This document shows, piece after piece, positions 58,219 through 64,000 of a DNA stretch of 64,000 bases. The position numbers and the translations under genes were made by a program. This DNA is from Liopterus haemorrhoidalis. Its lineage: Eukaryota > Arthropoda > Insecta > Coleoptera > Dytiscidae. A model generated the notes under the pieces. The model saw only the letters and a list, made by a program, of their open reading frames with translations. It was not told where the DNA came from and did no database searches. Every line of letters starts with the position of its first letter. Position 1 is the stretch's first letter. The stretch covers positions 63,397,381 to 63,461,380 of the forward strand of contig OZ020611.1 in the NCBI GenBank assembly GCA_963971575.1. The letters are read 5' to 3'.

Positions 58219-59149
58219 TTTAATATCAAAATAATAAAAATATAAATAGCAATAATGAGAAAAATGTCTATCTTTCAGAAAGAAATATATTTTGAAAATG
58301 CTATAATTATTATTATTGTAAAAACGTGAATATTAGTAGATAGATTCAAGAAGTGTTTGAAAGTATATGCTCTAAATCTAAATACCTATAAGAATTATTG
58401 TTCACCTCTGTTCACAGTTCAGAAGAAAAATAAATAGTTTACAGGACTTGCAAAGTTTATACAGATTAAATAACGGTTCAAAATATTACAGGTTTAAATG
58501 TATTAAACGTTTGCATTAAAAGAAATGTTTTTCTTTAATAACATTTCTTAGCAATGATAACATCTCACAATGATATTGCATTCAACAAACCACATTGTGG
58601 GAAAACATGTAGTAGCATTTGTATTAATAAGACAGGAATGTTTTTAGATAACGAATACCCATTTATTGATATTATGATGTGAATTTTTTACGTCCATGAA
58701 ACAACTAACGTCTAAAAATTCAGAGCCCTAGCAATGAAACATGGAGATTATACTTGTGTAATCAAGTCTTAATAACATTTTTAATATTTAGTTTAGACCC
58801 ATAGTGCTCTGATAATTGTTGATAGGAAATATTTTTTCTATACGATAGACTAAAAATACTGGACATACATTTTTTTTTTTTAATTACTCTTCTATTTGAT
58901 GTTAAATTATTTTTCTAATTTATAATTCTCTGTAGAGCAAACACGCAGTTTTAAACAGCCGGAAGATAAAATATTGTACATAGCAATACGCAAAAAGAAA
59001 GTGCCTTTCGATTTATATGTGGGTACAAACAAAATTAAAAGGGTCAACACTTAACAGATATGTGGGTTGTGTTACTGTTTGCAAAGGTCAATTTTTGGCG
59101 TATTGAAAAAAGTTACATCTCACGTCTTACCAGTAGAATTAAAGCTTTG
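58219..59149. other. No recognisable gene
   Basis: AT-rich; nothing above background. Confidence 0.4.
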
Positions 59150-59300
59150 ATTAGTTAAATACTATATCTTCCCAGTAGTATTGTATGGTGTAGAGGCCAG
59201 AACTGTAACTAAAGAGTTAAGAAGGAGAATAGATGTCTTCAAAATGTGGTTTTACAGAACATTGCGCAGTGGACCACCAGAACAAAAAAGTCTTCACCAA
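59150..59300 (+). pseudogene. RTE-like LINE fragment
   Basis: The translation IFPVVLYGVEARTVTKELRR and RIDVFKMWFYRTLR matches the LLYGCETW...RIEAFEMWCYRRMLR block. Only this block remains. Confidence 0.6.
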
Positions 59301-60149
59301 AATGGGAACAAATCTACAACTAATGTTCCAAATTAAAAAGAGGAATTTGGTTAATCGGATGTCTTAACTCTATGTACAAGAGTTGATATAGTTGCTTGTT
59401 ACTAGAATGTGTGGGACGATCTCCTAATTATTCAGTTATTGATTTATTTCTGATAGTGATCTAAAAATCAGAAACCAGACTCATATAACAAATGTTTGCT
59501 GTCTCCATGTTTGACAGTTTTGATCTAATGTATTTACTTTCCCTAATTGGATGATATATGAAATCCTACGATAAATATGTCCGACAGAACGTTGATAGAC
59601 ATACGAAATCAGAATCCCTATCACGAGGAAAAGGGCAAGACGTCTAGACTGGCGGGTGAATCTGATATTTCTAAACAAGCTATCTCCGAAATATTAGACG
59701 AAAATGATTTTAATTAATTCTTTTAGATATGTTGTTTAATTTACACAGTTATTAGAATTTGGCGCATAACATGGCGCAGTTTATCCAGTTTTCCTGTTTC
59801 AAACGGTAAATATGTATTCACAGCTAAACAAAACATTTCATTTAAAAATTCTTGAAAAAACCTTTACGTTTAACGATAAACTAATTGTCTGTAAAAGTAA
59901 GCTGTCAGATGTAATGATATAATACGCATACACTTAAGATGTGGAAGATAATGAAGCAGAGAGTATAATTATAAATCAATTAGCAGTACTCGCTAGAGTG
60001 GCAAGTGGTGTAGGGCAACTGGGAGATTACTATTCGTAGCTTACCTAACTAACGATAGAATACTTTTTGGGAAACACATCCAAAATGAAATATACAGTCT
60101 GTTTGCTTCGTTAAATCTGTTCAATGCAAATATGCAAGTACATAATTGT

Positions 60150-60590
60150 AATCTTGGTGAAATGTTACATCTTTCCTATATTATATGGTGCCGAATCCTG
60201 GAAATTAAGAAAACACAAGAGAATAATAGCAGCATTTGATTATTATTATTATTATTTTATTTATTTTACATCGACCTATTTCTGTAACAAAGTTAATCGC
60301 CAATACCAGGGGGCGAGCTCCTACACCTGGATGAGAGGTGAATGATCGTGATAATGGGAGTAATGTAAACATATTATTCTCGCCCGAATAATAACACCAA
60401 CGGAGAATCAAACCAGCAACCTCACAATTCAGACTGTTTTCACCAGTCCGAACTCCACCATTTAACGAGCTCGACCACTCCATTGGTTTAGCAGCATTTG
60501 AACTGTGGATTTATAGGAGTCTGTTCCAAATTTTGTACATTGAAATCAAGAATGAGGAAGTCTTTATCAACATACCCTTCTACTCATTCC
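60150..60590 (+). pseudogene. RTE-like LINE fragment split by a SINE
   Basis: Before the SINE: CYIFPILYGAESWKLRKHKR then IIAAF (to 60239). After it: ELWIYRSLFQILYIEIKNEE (from 60502). Removing the SINE and one copy of its 13-bp duplication restores continuity of this block, so the SINE came second. Confidence 0.75.
60227..60501 (-). mobile_element. tRNA-derived SINE, copy 2, with 13-bp TSD
   Basis: The minus-strand body (60488-60240) is similar over its whole length to the SINE at 15750-15986: GGAGTGGTCGAGC at the head, GGTTTGATTCTCCGT as B box, GGTGTAGGAGCTCGCCCCCT in the body. The tail is TAA/AAT repeats instead of poly(A). TAGCAGCATTTGA flanks it exactly (60227-60239 and 60489-60501). Confidence 0.9.
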
Positions 60591-61064
60591 TTTGTATCGC
60601 GTTTTGCGTTACACAAATGTATGAGTCATACAGTTTAACTTGAAACTGTAACACTTTTATTTGTTTTAGTCGAAATTCATGGGTAAATACCTCGGTAACG
60701 AACCATCCGCTTTTTAAGAGAGAACCACTCGGAAATCATTTTAAAAAGTGTTTGTCGGCACCGGGAGTTGAATGGGATACCTTAGGCACAGCTAGCCACA
60801 TACTAATCTACTGCGTTTCACTCGTCCTCGAGGAAGTCCTAAATTGAATGAAATAATAATAATAATAATATACCAAATCAAAAAATTAAAATAGAATATC
60901 TGGACATGACACCCTCCATATCCTACCAATAGAGAGCATTGCTTTGTGACTGGATGTTTCGCTTTGATGTCGACGTTGATGGTTCCCCAGGATCAAGCCA
61001 TAATTTCTTGCGTTTCGGATTGTAGAAATAGATTCATTTTTCTTCGCCGGTGGAAGATTTCAGC

Positions 61065-61965
61065 GAAATAGATTATGTCGAGATATACACCGATGGCTCA
61101 AAAATTAACCGCAAAGTAGGAGCAGGACTAGTTATTGACAAAGAAGTAAAAAAAAATCCACCTTCCACACGTTGCATCTACATTTCAATAACTTGTACAC
61201 GGCCGAAGAATTTGCGCTTCTGAAGGCTGTCGAGTACATTAGCAGTAATAATACACAGAAAATGTAATCGACAAGCCCAATGATAAAAGAAATTCTACAA
61301 AACATTAATAACTGTATTGTTGTTAGAAAATACATCTCCATAGTATGGGTACTACGTGGGCATAACAGGCAATAAAAAAGCTGATGGTGCAGACAAAGAA
61401 GCCACCGAGACCACGGAACAGATAGACATGCCTATTCCAACTAGAGATTTTAAAGCCATTATAAAGAAAAATATAAGAAATAGTTGGAATAGTCAATGGT
61501 CAGAAATAGAGGAAGCTGGTAACCACCTCCGGCCAATAAAAACCGATACTACCCTGTGGCCCGGAAGAAAGGATAGAAAGGAAGAAGTAGTAATTACGCG
61601 ACTTAGGATTGAACACACCTTACTCACCCACCATCATCTATTCGAACATACTGAACCAACAAAATGCGACAGATGTGACACAACACTTACAGCCAGACAC
61701 ATCCTAGTAGAATGCCCAAAATACAACAGATAACAAAATTGCAGACCACCCAATAAAAGACTTACTAGGCAACAACCCAGATTTAATAAATAATGTAATT
61801 TCATATCTAAAAAGCATTGATGTATATAATAAAATACAATTGTTATAATTTGTATTATATAATAGTCTTATAAAATGTATATATGTAGATACTTTGTACT
61901 ATATAAGATTGGTGGGTGCTAATGGCCCTAGCAGCTGAAGCACCCCTAAATAAATAATAACAAAT
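61065..61965 (+). pseudogene. Jockey/I-group LINE RNase H and C-terminal tail
   Basis: The RNase H domain starts near DYVEIYTDGSKINRKVGAGL (61074), with the first catalytic Asp in YTDGS. After a frameshift, LYTAEEFALLKAVEYIS carries the second acidic residue. VGITGNKKADGADKEA, in the open frame 61356-61733, is the end of RNase H. The tail TRLRIEHTLLTHHHLFEH and CDRCDTTLTARHILVECPKY completes the polyprotein. The 3' UTR ends GGTGCTAATGGCCCTAGCAG and TAAATAA repeats. The RT and endonuclease are absent. Confidence 0.8.
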
Positions 61966-62069
61966 CCCTAAATAAATAAAAAAATAAAAAACTCTTCTTT
62001 TTGTGTCTTACAAGCAAAGAAATCGAGATGTTAAAAATATTAGCAATGGCATTTACGGTCAGTTTATGT

Positions 62070-62440
62070 GGCAGCCATCTCTATTCTTTCTAGATCTTTC
62101 CCATGGCTTGTAAACGTCATTAAATTGTTGATTTATCGACTCGAGCTGTTGAGCCAATTTTTTGAGTATTTGAGCAAGGTTTTCTTCCAATAGTGCTTGC
62201 AGTTTTCAATCTTCGAACATTTTCGATTGACCTGGCCGTTGTTTGCCGTGAAATTCACATACACCACTTTTGAATCATCGAAAACAATATTTACATGCTG
62301 TTCCCAATGAAACATATTCAGCATAATTTTTCGCGAGCAATCGATGAGATTCAGCTGCACTTTTTTTTTCAGATCAAAGTAGTGTAAAATTACACATCGG
62401 AAAAACAACTTATCGCATTTCATTTTAATTCGGTTATAGA
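62070..62440 (-). pseudogene. Mariner transposase N-terminal fragment
   Basis: Minus-strand frames give KMKCDKLFFRCVILHYF, then HGKQRPGQSKMFED followed by LQALLEEN and LKKLAQQLE, the linker between the two helix-turn-helix regions of mariner transposases. There are frameshifts, and the catalytic region is absent. It resembles the fossil at 7754 in subfamily. Confidence 0.55.
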
Positions 62441-62459
62441 AAAGCACTTGTGCAAACAA

Positions 62460-63600
62460 AGGATGGCGTCTGATGATTGAATTTTAGTAGAAAATGTTCA
62501 CACTTCAAAACGATATAAGAGACACCATCACTGCACACAGCATACGCACCTAGAGCCATTTACACGTGAACAGAGGTTTTCAATGCAACCTCCTATTATT
62601 AAAAATACTAGAAATTTGTCCATTTAACAGAATCTCTATTTATAGTAATAAGCAAGATACCTATGGTGAGGCACTTAGTTGGGACACCTTTATACAGGTA
62701 CTATACATATCAAAACGTACAATACATATATGTGTAGTGTTATTGGACGTGTATTTATTTTTTCTGGTTTAAGTGTACGTGATCAAATAAGTTTACTGGT
62801 TTAGAGCCCAAGACAAAGTAAGTACATCGTCGCTTATAAGCTACCTGAACAGTACTTGAAAGATTTAATTGATTTCGTTGGTATGGCGTGTTGAAAGTGA
62901 TACCCTCCTTTCACTGCACACAGGATCTGAAGGCGGCCTGCGCCTGTCTTAAATTATGTCTGCTACAGCAGACAGTTGAGTCATACGTGGAGTCGGCCGT
63001 ATGGAAAATTTCACTTATCACGAAATTTATTCACCTATGTTTCTGTTCAACTTTGTGCACTGCTTTCCAAACATTTAACTTATGATTCTTAAATCACTGT
63101 AATTTTCGTGACCCGTTTATTCTTGTTTTTATTTGAATTGGCGACATTGCAAATTGGTGGTTTGGAAAACATGGAAACTTTGAACGTGAAAATGTGGTCG
63201 TTAGTTTAAAAATATAAAAATTTTCACCTATGACTAGCTTTGTAAAACTATTATTAACATTAGGGAAAAGGAATAATATGTAAATAAAAAGTTATGGCAC
63301 GTTATTTTTTTTTTTAGTGATATGCATGTGCACCGTGCATATGAAATATCGTATTTTAAAATTAGAATTGAGAAATTAAAATTTGACAAAAAATATGTTT
63401 TTATTAATCAAAATAATCTCCACTTTTCTGCCAAGGACTTACCAGGGAGTAAATACACGTTTTGAAAAGACCTGAATTTTTAGTCAATGTAATTTTTAAT
63501 GGATCTTTCCTTCGTCGTCAAAAAAAAAAAAAAAAACTTTTCAGGGGGTCAGGAGTGGCGAACTTCTTGCGCTCACGTGCCAGACAACATTAACTAAAAG
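62460..63600. other. No recognisable gene
   Basis: Small open frames at 62566 and 62888 show no known motif. A-runs and T-runs are common. Confidence 0.4.
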
Positions 63601-63619
63601 TTATAGTATAAGTGAATGG

Positions 63620-63790
63620 CGTGCTTATCTTCTCCATTTACCGCATCCATTCCAAATGTTGGCTATCAGCATCATACTAGTTACTATACGTAATAGTTCT
63701 ACAGATGTAACTCTGAACCATTGCCTCGGATTATCGTATCATAAGATCCTTGGTCTTCCACGACTTCTTCTCTTTTCAACTTTTCACTAT
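63620..63790 (-). pseudogene. Possible RTE-like LINE C-terminal scrap
   Basis: The minus strand contains a basic RR..SWKTKDL block and, in another frame, TSMMLIANIWNGCG, like the W..DL...AMMIANVRNG end of some LINE polyproteins. Very short and broken. Confidence 0.35.
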
Positions 63791-63849
63791 GTAATATTTT
63801 CTAACATATGGTATTTGTGAGACCGAGAAGGAAAAAAATATCGTTTTGT

Positions 63850-63960
63850 GCCAATATTAAACGCACGTGTTTCACAGATTCGCCACCACTGGTCAAGGTG
63901 TTTAAAGATGTGATAGTCCATTAGAGATAAGTTAGATGAATACGGTGGACTTCTACATAT
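63850..63960 (-). pseudogene. Mariner third-Asp block fragment
   Basis: The minus strand reads PPYSSNLSLMDYHIFKHLDQ, which corresponds to HPPYSPDLAPSDYHLF with the third catalytic Asp kept. Nothing else of the transposase is visible before the window ends. Confidence 0.55.
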
Positions 63961-64000
63961 GTTTAAAAAAAAAGATTAAGTTAGACCGAGTCTAACTCCA

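Overview
The window looks like intergenic, strongly AT-rich nuclear DNA of an arthropod, most likely an insect. The evidence is the kind of mobile elements: an R4/Dong-type retrotransposon in a TAA array, many mariner lineages including DD41D and a cecropia-like type, Tc1, hAT and Harbinger elements with miniature derivatives, a Penelope-like element, jockey- and RTE-like LINE tails, tRNA-derived SINEs and a Helitron helicase remnant. I found no gene that I would call a functional host gene. Species cannot be named from the sequence alone.

Layout. 0-6 kb: a LINE tail, then a near-complete Dong-like element (about 1940-5156) with an open 1009-codon frame, then a GC-rich miniature element. 6-12 kb: a decayed mariner, a second mariner scrap, and a hAT-like element (9308-11249) holding a smaller MITE and copy 1 of a repeat family. 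12-18 kb: a foldback MITE, two SINEs with target-site duplications, and a jockey-type LINE tail. 18.7-20.5 kb: a Penelope-like cluster with inverted arms, hammerhead-like motifs and (AT)n tracts. 20.8-28 kb: a LINE tail, a repeat-bounded element, a Tc1 element with a jockey fragment inside it, two tandem Harbinger-type MITEs and a cecropia-type mariner. 29-37 kb: a minisatellite with a MITE inside, an ancient repeated segment and a near-perfect 1514-bp tandem duplication. One copy of the ancient segment carries a Harbinger derivative and the other does not. 37-49 kb: MITEs (one nested in another), LINE and Helitron remnants, and two more copies of the 10.3-kb repeat family. 49-56 kb: a deleted mariner, a short hAT MITE, and a hAT MITE split by an almost intact DD41D mariner. 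56-64 kb: a palindrome, a BED-finger/hAT-C remnant split by a SINE, a LINE split by a SINE, a LINE RNase H tail and further mariner and LINE scraps.

The elements do not form a pathway. What they record is a history of insertions, often nested: MITE in hAT, mariner in hAT, jockey in Tc1, SINE in LINE, Harbinger in a duplicated segment. Most coding frames are broken. The exceptions are the Dong-like ORF (open throughout) and the DD41D transposase (one in-frame stop). All domain calls are by eye from the translated sequence; no database search was run, and all boundaries and repeat counts are by hand.
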